Shown here: positions 45,108 to 52,573 of the stretch, in pieces
Layout of the letters: every line of letters begins with the position of its first letter
How positions within the stretch are numbered: position 1 is the stretch's first letter
Source: Leadbetterella sp040829825
GTDB taxonomy: Bacteria; Bacteroidota; Bacteroidia; Cytophagales; Spirosomataceae
DNA: 64,000 nucleotides
Assembly (NCBI RefSeq): GCF_040829825.1
Contig: NZ_JBFOLH010000002.1
Strand: one strand, 5' to 3'
Notes under the pieces: model-generated
What the model saw: only the letters and a program-made list of their open reading frames with translations
What the model was told of the DNA's origin: nothing
The model's database searches: none
Made by a program: the position numbers and the translations under genes

Positions 45108-45941
45108 TCATAAATACTTTTTAAAAATAGCATAAAGCACCTTTATATCCCATTCATTCAGGGTATTCTCCGGGCTGTCATCCTGGATATAATGAATTTT
45201 AAAGGCCCTGACGGTATTGTCTATGTTCCGGATATCGTAGCCGATAATACGCAGGGCCAAAACGGGGTCGAAGCTCGCCGGAGGGGTTTCCGGCTCTTCG
45301 TCATACCAGTACCCGAAGCCCTCTTCCGCCAGTCGTTTCCAGGGAAACCGGAAGGGGTCGACTTTCCGGTTAGGGGCATAGTCGGCATGCCCCAGGAAAT
45401 TGCCCTGCGGAATATTGTAAGTTTCCCTGAGTACTTTCAGCAGCCCGATCAATGCGTTGATCTGTACCTCGGGCCAGGGATCAGTGGTACCGTTATTGTC
45501 CATTTCAATGCCGATTGAAGAGGAGTTCATATCGGTATTATTTCCCCATTTTCCCAAGCCTGCATGCTGTGCCCTGGCGTAGTCATTGACCATTTGCACC
45601 ACCTTGCCGTCTCTTCCCACCACGTAGTGCGAGCTCACGGCGGTGCGCTCCAGTTGAAAGGTCTTTATGGTCTGATCGGTAGAATTCTGGGCGGTATGGT
45701 GAATGACCACATAATTGGGTTTGCGGATACCGAAGTTGGTTGTAGCGGCCCAGAGCTTGTCGTCCCATACGATTTTGTCTAGCTGGCTGGTCGCCGGCCG
45801 TTCGGTCAGCAGTTTTCCCATGGCTTTTACTTTTTTGCGGTATACTTTCTCCGCCGGGGCATATTTCCCGGTAATGCAGGACGAAGTGAGCAGCAGGAAA
45901 GCGGGGAAGAGTATAAAATTTCGGATCAGAAGTTTTTTCAT
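45108..45941 (-). CDS. N-acetylmuramoyl-L-alanine amidase (Amidase_2), lipoprotein
   Basis: A 277-residue lipoprotein with lipobox LLTSSC, cleaving the bond between muramic acid and the stem peptide. The zinc site is visible as VIHHTAQ, GHADYAPNRKVDPF and the segment NSSSIGIEMDNNG. ATG at 45941 (MKKLLIRNFILFPAFLLL) is chosen because the open frame upstream to 46058 is a translated heptad repeat (RNS repeated) lacking a signal sequence. The upstream leader therefore consists of heptad array 2. A role in murein recycling or remodelling is typical. Confidence 0.9.
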   Translation of the reverse strand: MKKLLIRNFILFPAFLLLTSSCITGKYAPAEKVYRKKVKAMGKLLTERPATSQLDKIVWDDKLWAATTNFGIRKPNYVVIHHTAQNSTDQTIKTFQLERTAVSSHYVVGRDGKVVQMVNDYARAQHAGLGKWGNNTDMNSSSIGIEMDNNGTTDPWPEVQINALIGLLKVLRETYNIPQGNFLGHADYAPNRKVDPFRFPWKRLAEEGFGYWYDEEPETPPASFDPVLALRIIGYDIRNIDNTVRAFKIHYIQDDSPENTLNEWDIKVLYAIFKKYL

Positions 45942-45973
45942 TGGTAAATCGTTAGTTTTTAGTAGATAGTTAC

Positions 45974-46036
45974 TAGTTCCGGGTGGAGAGTTCCGAGTTC
46001 CGAGTTTCGAGTTTCGAGTTTCGAGTGGGGAGTTCC
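45974..46036 (+). repeat. Heptad tandem repeat array 2 (GAGTTCC type)
   Basis: Nine units of 7 bp: TAGTTCC, GGGTGGA, GAGTTCC twice, GAGTTTC three times, GAGTGGG, GAGTTCC. It is the reverse complement of the GGAACTC unit in arrays 1 and 3. Confidence 0.88.
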
Positions 46037-46112
46037 GGATTATTGGCGCAGGATCCATCGTGCGGGGCTATGGACCGGCCCCTTGGTTTCCTGTTATACG
46101 AACCAGGATTCC

Positions 46113-46182
46113 TTACTCTCCACCCGTAACTCTCTACTCTCTACTCGGAACTCGGAACTCTCCACCCGGAACTCGGAACTAT
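46113..46182 (+). repeat. Heptad tandem repeat array 3 (GAACTCG phase)
   Basis: Ten units of 7 bp, including GAACTCG, GAACTCT, CTACTCT and CCACCCG twice. It runs into the TAG stop codon of the amidohydrolase (46179-46181). It is inverted relative to array 2, 76 bp away. Confidence 0.85.
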
Positions 46183-47753
46183 TTTTTCCCCGGCTGAGTA
46201 ATTTCAAATTTTTCATCTTCCTTGGCTTTCTGAACGATCGCCTTCACGTCTTCCAGCAGCTTTTTGGCATCGTATACAATACCGTCTTTTACGGTATATT
46301 TTACCCCTCCCACACGTACCACCTCGTTGTCATCGGTCACCCGGATGGCTCCCGTACCGTACAGGGTACTGAAGTTGGCCAGCGGGTTTTCTGTGGTAAT
46401 GACAAAATCGGCCAGCTTGCCTATCTCTACCGAACCCAGCTCTTTTTCCAGTCCCAGCGCTTCGGCCCCTTTAATGGTGGCCGATTGGATTACCTCTAAG
46501 GGGTGGAAGCCCGCCTCACGCAGCAATTCGAGCTCACGGATATAGGCAAAGCCATAGAGCTGATAAATATAGCCCGAATCAGAGCCGGTAGTGACCCTGC
46601 CGCCCCGGTTTTTGTATTCGTTCACAAAGCGCATCCAGAGGCGGTAGTTCTCTTTCCACCGGATCTCCTGCTCGGTACCCCAGTCGAGCCAGTAGCTTCC
46701 GTGGGACATGCGGCTGGGCCCGTAAAACCGCCACAGCGAGGGCAGGGTATATTCTTCGTGCCATTCGGCGCGGCGGGCACGCATGAAGTCGCGGTTGGCT
46801 TCGTAAATATTAAAGGTAGGGTCAAGGGTGAAATCCAGCTTCAGCAGCTCATCCATCACCTTATACCATTTTTCAGAGCCCGGTTCGGCCGCCTGCTTCC
46901 AGAGCTTTCCGGCCTCATCGAAACGGTGCTGCTCATTGTTGTAATTGTAGTCGGCGGGGTAATCCTGCAGGGTACGGTCGTTGAACAGGGCTTCGGGCAG
47001 TCCGTACCAGTGTTCCATAGAGGTAAGCCCGGCTTTGGCGGTAGCCAGCACATTCATGCGGGCCACATCCAGCTGGGCATGATGGCAGGCAGAACGCAGT
47101 CCCAGCTTCTTATTTTCTTCGAGCGCGGCACGGAAAACGGCGGGTTCTGCCCCGAAGAATTTGATGCCGTCAGCTCCCTTACGGGCATTTTCCTGCACCC
47201 AGATGCGGGCGGCTTCGGGGGTGCTGATGGCCTCCCTGCTGCCCGATCCGAAGAAGGTGTAGGCCAGGATACGGGGTGCCGTAATTTCATTTTTCAGGCT
47301 CAGCTGCTTGTGTCTGAGGGTCCAGTCGAGGCCGTTGCCCGAACCCGGTTCGCGTATGGTAGTGACCCCGTGGGCCAGCCACAGCTTGAAAACGTACTCT
47401 GACGGGGTGCCCTGGGCCCGCCCGCCGATATGACCGTGCATATCCACGAAACCGGGCATGAGGTACATCCCGGTACAATCCAGGTCTTTATCGCCGGCTC
47501 CGGCAGCGGGTCTTCGTTTCGGGTCGATGGGTACACCCGGGTAGCCTACCTGGCGGATCTCGCGGATCCGGTTTTGCTCCACCACAATATCTATAGGCCC
47601 TACCGGTGGCGCCCCGGTAGAATTGATAAGGGTAACTCCCCTGATGATAAGCCGGTTGTAAGGACCGTCGCCCTCCGTTCGCCGGGGAGCATCCTGGATC
47701 TGGGCCTGTGCACTGCCGGCAAGTATAAGAAGAAGCAGTAGTATTTTTTTCAT
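46179..47753 (-). CDS. Secreted metal-dependent amidohydrolase
   Basis: A 524-residue secreted protein (signal peptide to SAQAQ) of the amidohydrolase superfamily. The metal-binding HxH lies in GFVDMHGHIGG (His106, His108), with later candidates CHHAQLD and TGSDSGY. The C-terminal composite beta domain reads LADFVITTENPLANF. Imidazolonepropionase, dihydroorotase-like and prolidase-like proteins share this layout, so the substrate is open. The coding region ends inside heptad array 3, which supplies the stop codon. Its upstream gap contains no obvious promoter. Confidence 0.88.
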   Translation of the reverse strand: MKKILLLLLILAGSAQAQIQDAPRRTEGDGPYNRLIIRGVTLINSTGAPPVGPIDIVVEQNRIREIRQVGYPGVPIDPKRRPAAGAGDKDLDCTGMYLMPGFVDMHGHIGGRAQGTPSEYVFKLWLAHGVTTIREPGSGNGLDWTLRHKQLSLKNEITAPRILAYTFFGSGSREAISTPEAARIWVQENARKGADGIKFFGAEPAVFRAALEENKKLGLRSACHHAQLDVARMNVLATAKAGLTSMEHWYGLPEALFNDRTLQDYPADYNYNNEQHRFDEAGKLWKQAAEPGSEKWYKVMDELLKLDFTLDPTFNIYEANRDFMRARRAEWHEEYTLPSLWRFYGPSRMSHGSYWLDWGTEQEIRWKENYRLWMRFVNEYKNRGGRVTTGSDSGYIYQLYGFAYIRELELLREAGFHPLEVIQSATIKGAEALGLEKELGSVEIGKLADFVITTENPLANFSTLYGTGAIRVTDDNEVVRVGGVKYTVKDGIVYDAKKLLEDVKAIVQKAKEDEKFEITQPGKK

Positions 47754-47800
47754 AAATAAAGGTTTCGGTACCTAAAGTTATGAAAATATAGTCAATATCT

Positions 47801-48286
47801 CTACGGGGAGGGAAATTCCAGTCCTACCACGTCATGGAAATTTTGTTTTATCAGCTGCAGCAGGTAATCTATTCCGCCTTTATCCAGGTAAATTTTTTTT
47901 AGCTGATCGGGTGGGTTGATGTAACCGGGATAATGAATGTGCCGGGCAATAAAAAGCATTTCAGTGAGAAGAATTTTCCGGATGTTGGTCAGCTGATCAA
48001 CGTCCAGGGCTATTGCCCCGCAATTCCGCAGGTCAATTTGCAGGTAATTTTTGTCGGAAAAGACATCTACATTCTTCAATGCGCCCTCATAATACTCTAT
48101 TCCCAAAAAGGAAATGAGCTGCCGGCAGGTGACAACGATGTACATATACAGGGCTTCATCGGTTAGCGGGGCGGCTCTGCCGGACTTCAGCATGGCCTGG
48201 TAGCCGGATAATAATTGTACCCGGGGGTTAATGTACCGGGTACAAATCACTCTGGCATACTCGTGGTTAATATTTAGTGTTTTCAT
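47801..48286 (-). CDS. Hypothetical protein
   Basis: A 161-residue soluble protein with no family I recognise. It is rich in aromatic and Leu/Ile residues, predicted mainly helical, without signal peptide or membrane segment. Segments such as INHEYARVICTRYINPRVQL and LTNIRKILLTEMLFIARHIH are unremarkable. It is divergent from the XRE regulator gene across a 228-bp gap that holds two palindromes, so it may be regulated by that protein. Start at 48286 is the only good ATG. Confidence 0.6.
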   Translation of the reverse strand: MKTLNINHEYARVICTRYINPRVQLLSGYQAMLKSGRAAPLTDEALYMYIVVTCRQLISFLGIEYYEGALKNVDVFSDKNYLQIDLRNCGAIALDVDQLTNIRKILLTEMLFIARHIHYPGYINPPDQLKKIYLDKGGIDYLLQLIKQNFHDVVGLEFPSP

Positions 48287-48444
48287 GGCTATAGAATTAG
48301 TGATTTAGGGGTTGTTATTATTCATGTAAAGCCATCTGACCTATAGGGGTAACAGGTATTGAGCTTTCTTATAAGTTATGATCCTCAAATAAAATACGTA
48401 CTGGCCCGGCTTTTTAAAACATTCACCGGCCGCTTAATGCAAAT

Positions 48445-48462
48445 ATAGGGTTTAAATCCTAT
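48445..48462. promoter_or_regulatory. Imperfect 18-bp palindrome, candidate operator
   Basis: ATAGGGTTTAAATCCTAT, one mismatched pair. Its centre is 19 bp from the centre of the perfect palindrome at 48465-48480, both between the divergent hypothetical and XRE genes. Confidence 0.5.
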
Positions 48463-48464
48463 TT

Positions 48465-48480
48465 ACCCAATATATTGGGT
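48465..48480. promoter_or_regulatory. Perfect 16-bp palindrome, candidate XRE operator
   Basis: ACCCAATATATTGGGT reads the same on both strands. It lies 34 bp upstream of the XRE gene start, a position suited to autoregulation. Confidence 0.65.
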
Positions 48481-48514
48481 GGTAGAAATGTTTGTGTTGT
48501 TCCATTTTTGATAT

Positions 48515-48748
48515 GTGAACAATTTAAGAAATAAGCACGTTTTGCTTACATTTGGACACCATTTAAAGAGTATTCGATTGGCTAAAGGTTGGAGCCAGGA
48601 AGAGCTATGCTTTAAAGCAGGATTGTCTAAAAATCAGATTGGCAATATCGAAAGGGGAGAGGTAAATGTAACTTTAACTACCGTAGTAGCTATTGCCAGT
48701 GCTTTTGGTATGAGCATTTCAGAGCTTTATACCGGGTTTGACCCGTAG
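48515..48748 (+). CDS. XRE-family HTH regulator
   Basis: A 77-residue protein consisting almost only of an XRE (Cro/CI-type) HTH: FGHHLKSIRLAKGWSQEELC, then KAGLSKNQIGNIERGEVNV. It starts with GTG at 48515; no in-frame ATG gives the full domain. It follows two palindromes (48445-48480), which are candidate operators. The stop codon sits in a 10-bp hairpin shared with the convergent NIPSNAP gene. Targets unknown. Confidence 0.85.
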   Translation: MNNLRNKHVLLTFGHHLKSIRLAKGWSQEELCFKAGLSKNQIGNIERGEVNVTLTTVVAIASAFGMSISELYTGFDP

Positions 48749-48770
48749 AGCCGTTGAAGAAACGGCTCTA
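48746..48770. terminator. Hairpin between convergent genes
   Basis: TAGAGCCGTT, loop GAAGA, AACGGCTCTA: a perfect 10-bp stem containing the XRE stop codon and touching the NIPSNAP stop. No T-run; bidirectional termination plausible. Confidence 0.65.
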
Positions 48771-49493
48771 ACGCATGCGTGAAAAATCTACGGGCCTGAG
48801 AAAGATACCCTCCATATTTTTTACGATTTTCCCGTCTTTTTCAGATTCATCCCGTACGTTTATCCATTGCGGATCACTCCGGAATGCTGCCAGCGAGCGG
48901 GCGGCGGTTTCAGCATCCGGATGGGTTCTGAAATACAGCAGGCTGCCGTCATCGGTATCGAAATACATGATGTTGGTCATGCCGTGTTTTTCGAAGAGTG
49001 TCATGGCATGATCCTTAAACCGTTTGATCAGGTCGGCGTATTTGCCCGGGTAGCAGTCGTAGGTGCGCATTTCAAACAGCCGGGGGACGTCAGCGGATTC
49101 CCGGTTTATGGCGGGGGTAAGTGAGGTGTTCAGCGTCATGAACCGGGAGGTGATCCGGGCCACGATTTTACCGTTAAGCTCCGAGTTACGGGCCACTTCC
49201 TGCCATTCGGGGTCGCTCAGAAACGATTTCCAGGAAGCTTCACGGGCCGCCTTATCGGGGAATCCCAGGATGTAATACAATACCTGCTCGTTACCTTCTG
49301 CCGGTACCCAGTAGCCGATATTCTCCATGCCGTGCTTCTCAAAGAGTTTCGTGGTATGGTTTCTGAACCGGTTGAGCAGGTCGCCCAGCTTGCCATCGTG
49401 GCAATAATAAGTTCTTAGCTCATAATAGGTAGACTGAGCAGGAGCAATAAGAGGTGTCATAAGGAAAAACAGAAGGAAAAAGATTTTATTCAT
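48768..49493 (-). CDS. NIPSNAP-family protein, two tandem domains, secreted
   Basis: A 241-residue protein with signal peptide (to IAPAQS) and two NIPSNAP domains of the dimeric alpha/beta-barrel fold. The repeats are visible as YYELRTYYCHDGKLGDLLNR with LFEKHGMENIGYW (about residues 24-125) and LFEMRTYDCYPGKYADLIKR with LFEKHGMTNIMYF (about 131-235). Function in bacteria is not established. It is a stand-alone gene convergent with the XRE gene. Confidence 0.9.
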   Translation of the reverse strand: MNKIFFLLFFLMTPLIAPAQSTYYELRTYYCHDGKLGDLLNRFRNHTTKLFEKHGMENIGYWVPAEGNEQVLYYILGFPDKAAREASWKSFLSDPEWQEVARNSELNGKIVARITSRFMTLNTSLTPAINRESADVPRLFEMRTYDCYPGKYADLIKRFKDHAMTLFEKHGMTNIMYFDTDDGSLLYFRTHPDAETAARSLAAFRSDPQWINVRDESEKDGKIVKNMEGIFLRPVDFSRMR

Positions 49494-49619
49494 CAGGCTG
49501 ATTTTGAAATCGGTTCAAAGGTAAAGAGAAAAGCAATTAGATGAGCGGGTTTAAACGGGTAAAGCTTTTAAATTTAGTTTTAAATGTGCTACCTTTCAAA
49601 GTGGTTTAATTTTACCCCC

Positions 49620-50281
49620 GTGAAAAAAATACGCTGTTCCATTTTGATTTTGCTGCTGATCGGGGGAATTTACTTTTTCGGTTTTATGGCCGATGGCATC
49701 GATAAAAAGATGAATACCGTCAGCAATCCACACCCTTTGGAGAACCTGCAGCAAAAGGTAGAGCCTGTTCCCTTTATGGCCGACCTGCATTGTGATGCCC
49801 TGCTTTGGGACAGGAATTTGCTGGAGGAGGCCGATCACGGGCATGTAGACCTGCCGAGAATGCAAAAAGCGGGCATGGCGCTGCAATTCTTTTCTATTGT
49901 AAGCAAAACGCCCAAAGGCATTAATATTGAGCGTAACCCGGCGAACAGGGGATCTGTAACAATAACCGGAACCTCTCTGACCGGCACCTGGAAGAGCTCG
50001 GCTGCCGGAACGGGCTGGTGGGCATCGGCCTGTGGGAAACGGCGGTATGCGGTAAAGACGCCAGGGCCACGGCGCAGAACATCAAATACGTGGCAGACCG
50101 GATAGGGGTGGATAAGGTGGCATTGGGCAGTGATTTTGACGGAGCCATAGAAACCCACTTTGACGTAACGGGCCTGCCCCTGCTGGTGATAGAGCTTCAG
50201 AAGCTGGGCTTTTCTCAGGAAGACATAGATAAGATCATGGGCGGGAATGTGCGGGATTATTTCCTGCGGAACCTGAAATAG
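49620..50281 (+). pseudogene. Membrane dipeptidase (renal dipeptidase family), internal deletion
   Basis: The start (GTG at 49620, after a TACCTTTC box at 49590-49597) encodes an N-terminal membrane anchor and PFMADLHCDALLWDRNLLEE with the metal-binding HxD. The reading continues to about 49943 (KGINIERNPAN). Downstream, in another frame, the C-terminal part resumes: GICNNNRNLSDRHLEELG, then GLVGIGLWETAVCGKDARAT, VALGSDFDGA and DIDKIMGGNVRDYFLRNL. Intact family members are about 380 residues, whereas only about 215 codons remain, so roughly 150 middle codons with metal ligands are gone and the junction is out of frame. The enzyme cannot be functional. Confidence 0.85.
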
Positions 50282-50304
50282 AAAACTCCTGCGGTGCCAC
50301 CCCA

Positions 50305-50597
50305 GCCCCGAAGGGGCGTTATACGCTATCGACGGGCGAAGCCCGTCGTCTAAGGTAGCCACCTCGCCGCCTGCGTTCGTCTAAGCCAGCAGCTCTTTGC
50401 TCCCTGGTAGCCCTGAAGGGGCGGGATATTACGCCCCTTCAGGGCTACCAGGCAGGTGCCCTCACCGGCGCTTAGCGCACAGGGCCGCAGCCTGCGCCGG
50501 CAGGTTTAGCGTGGCGAGGGCTTCGGGTGTGGGGTGGGGCTGGGGGAGTATCATAGGGCTGTACCCTATGATGTGGGATAGCGCCCTTTCAGGGCTT
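50305..50597. repeat. REP/MITE-like composite of inverted repeats
   Basis: Stems in order: GCCCC with GGGGC (50305-50317); CGACGGGC with GCCCGTCG (50330-50348); a perfect 21-bp pair (50403-50423 with 50432-50452, loop of 8) whose core is GCCCTGAAGGGGC; TCATAGGG with CCCTATGA (50551-50571); GCCCT with AGGGC (50583-50595). The ends share CCCAGCCCC and its complement GGGGCTGGG. This looks like a non-coding mobile or REP-type element. Confidence 0.75.
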
Positions 50598-50631
50598 ATA
50601 GGAATGGAGAAATTGATTGAGTGGAGGTTTT

Positions 50632-50661
50632 GGGAGTAATATATCTTTTTTTGTATCTTTG
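50632..50661 (+). promoter_or_regulatory. Promoter of the orphan VapB-type gene
   Basis: TTG at 50632-50634, exactly 19 bp, TATCTTTG at 50654-50661. An exact match to TTG-N19-TAnnTTTG. Confidence 0.75.
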
Positions 50662-50681
50662 TATATCAGAAAATATATATT

Positions 50682-50879
50682 ATGAAAACATCCATAGATT
50701 TGCCCGAAGAGCTGATCAGCGAAGCGATGCGGATCAGCGGTGCCAAATCAAAGATTGAAGCCATCAAAAGGGCTTTGCAGGAAATGATTGAGCGGGAAAG
50801 GAGGTTGAAATTGCTCAAATTCAAGGGGAAGATAGACTTTGATATAGATTTGGATGCCGCCCGGGGCAGAACTTCCTGA
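50682..50879 (+). CDS. VapB-type antitoxin, orphan
   Basis: A 65-residue protein with an N-terminal ribbon-helix-helix (MKTSIDLPEELISEAMRISG) and the VapB tail LLKFKGKIDFDIDLDAARGR. VapB partners neutralise PIN-domain VapC ribonucleases. Here no PIN gene follows: the next 389 bp are the leader of the ribosomal protein operon. It has its own canonical promoter and a start 20 bp after the -7 box. It may be a remnant or an antidote acting in trans on a VapC elsewhere. Confidence 0.82.
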   Translation: MKTSIDLPEELISEAMRISGAKSKIEAIKRALQEMIERERRLKLLKFKGKIDFDIDLDAARGRTS

Positions 50880-51268
50880 CTTATATGCCCTATATGGTTA
50901 AAATATTCCCCCAACTATTTCACCATTAAAAATTTATCCCTATCTTTGCACCGCAATTCCCGGAAGGAGTATTCTTTTTCTACGGTTTTGAGAAGTCGGA
51001 AATCTGCCGAAACCATCACTACCAGGACTTTAAATAGTCTCCGTTCGCGAAGTTTTATGGAAATCACCGTGAGGTAACAAGGCTTGTTCCTGCAATATAA
51101 AGTAGCCTTACCCGCCGTTTTGGGTTCACAGTGTTGTTCAAGTTGGTTCGTATGCCAACCTCTGGAGTTAAAAACTTGCTTTAAACTTTGAATATTGTAT
51201 TGGTTTTCATACCTTTGCAGCCCGTTTCATGTTTGAGCGAAAAATTGCGAATAATATAAATTATAAAT
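50880..51268 (+). promoter_or_regulatory. Leader of the ribosomal protein cluster
   Basis: A gene-free 389-bp leader. A first promoter box TATCTTTG is at 50941-50948. Downstream RNA can fold: GGTAA (51073-51077) and GGCT (51081-51084) with AGCCTTACC (51104-51112), bulge caa, and GTTGG with CCAAC further on. A second promoter at 51188-51217 precedes rplC. rpsJ, usually first in this cluster, is absent. Confidence 0.65.
51188..51217 (+). promoter_or_regulatory. Proximal promoter of the rplC operon
   Basis: TTG (51188-51190), 19 bp, TACCTTTG (51210-51217): exact consensus. Transcription would begin near 51225, about 45 bp before rplC. Confidence 0.8.
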
Positions 51269-51886
51269 ATGTCTGGTATTATTGGAAAAAAAATAGGGAT
51301 GACCACCATTTTCAACAATGGTGCGGCTGTGCCTTGTACAGTGATTGAAGCAGGCCCTTGTGTAGTTACTCAGGTGAGAACTGAAGAAAGCGACGGATAC
51401 AAAGCGATCCAGTTAGGCTTCGGTGAGAAAAAAGAAAAGAGAACTACCAAAGCCCTTTTAGGTCACTTCAAAAAGGCGAACACCACACCTAAAAGAAAGC
51501 TGGTTGAGTTTAAAGAGTTTGATAAGGAGTTCGCACTGGGCGCTACTATCAAAGTAGAAGACGTATTTACCGAAGGTGAATTTGTGGATGTCAGCGGTAA
51601 TACCAAAGGAAAAGGATTCCAGGGCGTAGTGAAGCGTCACGGCTTCGGCGGGGTTGGACAGACCACTCACGGTCAGCACAACCGGGCCCGTCACCCGGGT
51701 TCAATCGGTGCCTGTTCCTATCCTGCACGGGTATTCAAAGGACTGAAAATGGCCGGTAGAATGGGTAACACCAAAGTGACCATCCAGAACCTCCAGGTAT
51801 TGAAACTGTTCCCTGAGAAGAACCTGATCATCGTATCCGGATCTATCCCGGGAGGTAAAAACGGAATCGTAACCTTACATAAGTAA
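51269..51886 (+). CDS. rplC: 50S ribosomal protein L3
   Basis: A 205-residue early-assembly protein of the large subunit. Features: MSGIIGKKIGMTTIF start, and VVKRHGFGGVGQTTHGQHNR, then RHPGSIGACSYPARVFKGLKM in the extended loop, where the glutamine methylated in E. coli lies. First gene of the cluster here, since rpsJ is absent upstream. Followed by rplD after 53 bp. Length is normal. Confidence 0.99.
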   Translation: MSGIIGKKIGMTTIFNNGAAVPCTVIEAGPCVVTQVRTEESDGYKAIQLGFGEKKEKRTTKALLGHFKKANTTPKRKLVEFKEFDKEFALGATIKVEDVFTEGEFVDVSGNTKGKGFQGVVKRHGFGGVGQTTHGQHNRARHPGSIGACSYPARVFKGLKMAGRMGNTKVTIQNLQVLKLFPEKNLIIVSGSIPGGKNGIVTLHK

Positions 51887-51939
51887 TTCGTAATTTTTAA
51901 AGGTCGTGGCTGACGACATCGAAAAACAGCTGAGAAAAA

Positions 51940-52569
51940 ATGGAAGTAAAAGTAATTAACAAAACAGGTAAAGAAACCGGGAAGTCGCTTCAGTTGAGTG
52001 ACGAGGTTTTCGGAATTGAGCCTAACCAGCACGTGGTTTGGTTAGATGTGAAACACTATCTGGCTAACCAGCGTCAGGGAACTCACAAATCGAAAGAAAG
52101 AGCTGAGATAGCCCGTTCTACCAAGAAACTTCTTCGTCAGAAAGGATCAGGTGGTGCCCGTCACGGTTCTGCCAAAGCGCCTATCTACGTGGGTGGTGGT
52201 AGAGTGTTCGGTCCGCGTCCGAGAAACTACGATTTCAAACTGAACCTGAAAGTGAAGCAGCTGGCCCGTAGATCGGTGCTTTCTGCAAGACTGGCAGAAA
52301 ACCAACTGAGAGTGGTGGAAGACTTCGGCTTTGAAAAGCCTAAGACCAAAGCCTATGTAGAGTTCCTGGATGCCCTTACACTGACCGGAAAGAAAACGCT
52401 TTTCGTAGTGAACGGTGCTGAAAACAACCTTTACCTGTCGGCGAGAAACATCCCTAAGACCAAAGTGGTGGATGTAAATTCAGTCAACACCTATGATCTG
52501 GTAAACACAGATACCATCCTGTTGGCGGAGAGTGCGATTTCTCAGTTAGAAACCATTTTGAAAGATTAA
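51940..52569 (+). CDS. rplD: 50S ribosomal protein L4
   Basis: A 209-residue protein of the large-subunit exit tunnel. Features: LLRQKGSGGARHGSAKAPIY for the extended loop and FGPRPRNYDFKLNLKVKQLA. In E. coli L4 also represses the S10 operon through its leader; whether that occurs here is unknown, but the structured leader at 50955-51268 makes it worth asking. rplW starts 4 bp after this stop. Confidence 0.99.
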   Translation: MEVKVINKTGKETGKSLQLSDEVFGIEPNQHVVWLDVKHYLANQRQGTHKSKERAEIARSTKKLLRQKGSGGARHGSAKAPIYVGGGRVFGPRPRNYDFKLNLKVKQLARRSVLSARLAENQLRVVEDFGFEKPKTKAYVEFLDALTLTGKKTLFVVNGAENNLYLSARNIPKTKVVDVNSVNTYDLVNTDTILLAESAISQLETILKD

Positions 52570-52573
52570 AGCA

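Larger units (their letters stand above)
50282..50681. other. Gene-free region with composite inverted repeats and a promoter
   Basis: Contains several stem-loops (50305-50595), described separately, and the promoter of the orphan antitoxin at 50632-50661. Open frames here are repeat-derived and are not called as genes. Confidence 0.7.

Noticed and set aside
45942..46058. N-terminal extension of the amidase
   Set aside because: It is a translated heptad repeat without a signal sequence; the downstream ATG at 45941 gives a normal lipoprotein signal.
37842..46182. Heptad arrays as CRISPR
   Set aside because: Units are 7 bp with no spacers, and no cas genes are present.
46503..47402. Plus-strand open frame (299 codons) opposite the amidohydrolase
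   Set aside because: The minus strand encodes a clear amidohydrolase; the opposite frame has no recognisable domain.
50397..50639. Short plus-strand open frame inside the inverted-repeat element
   Set aside because: Entirely composed of repeat stems; Pro/Gly/Arg-rich without homologous features.
50880..51268. rpsJ hidden in the leader before rplC
   Set aside because: All frames were inspected by eye and none encodes S10-like sequence; the stretch has several stops in each frame.
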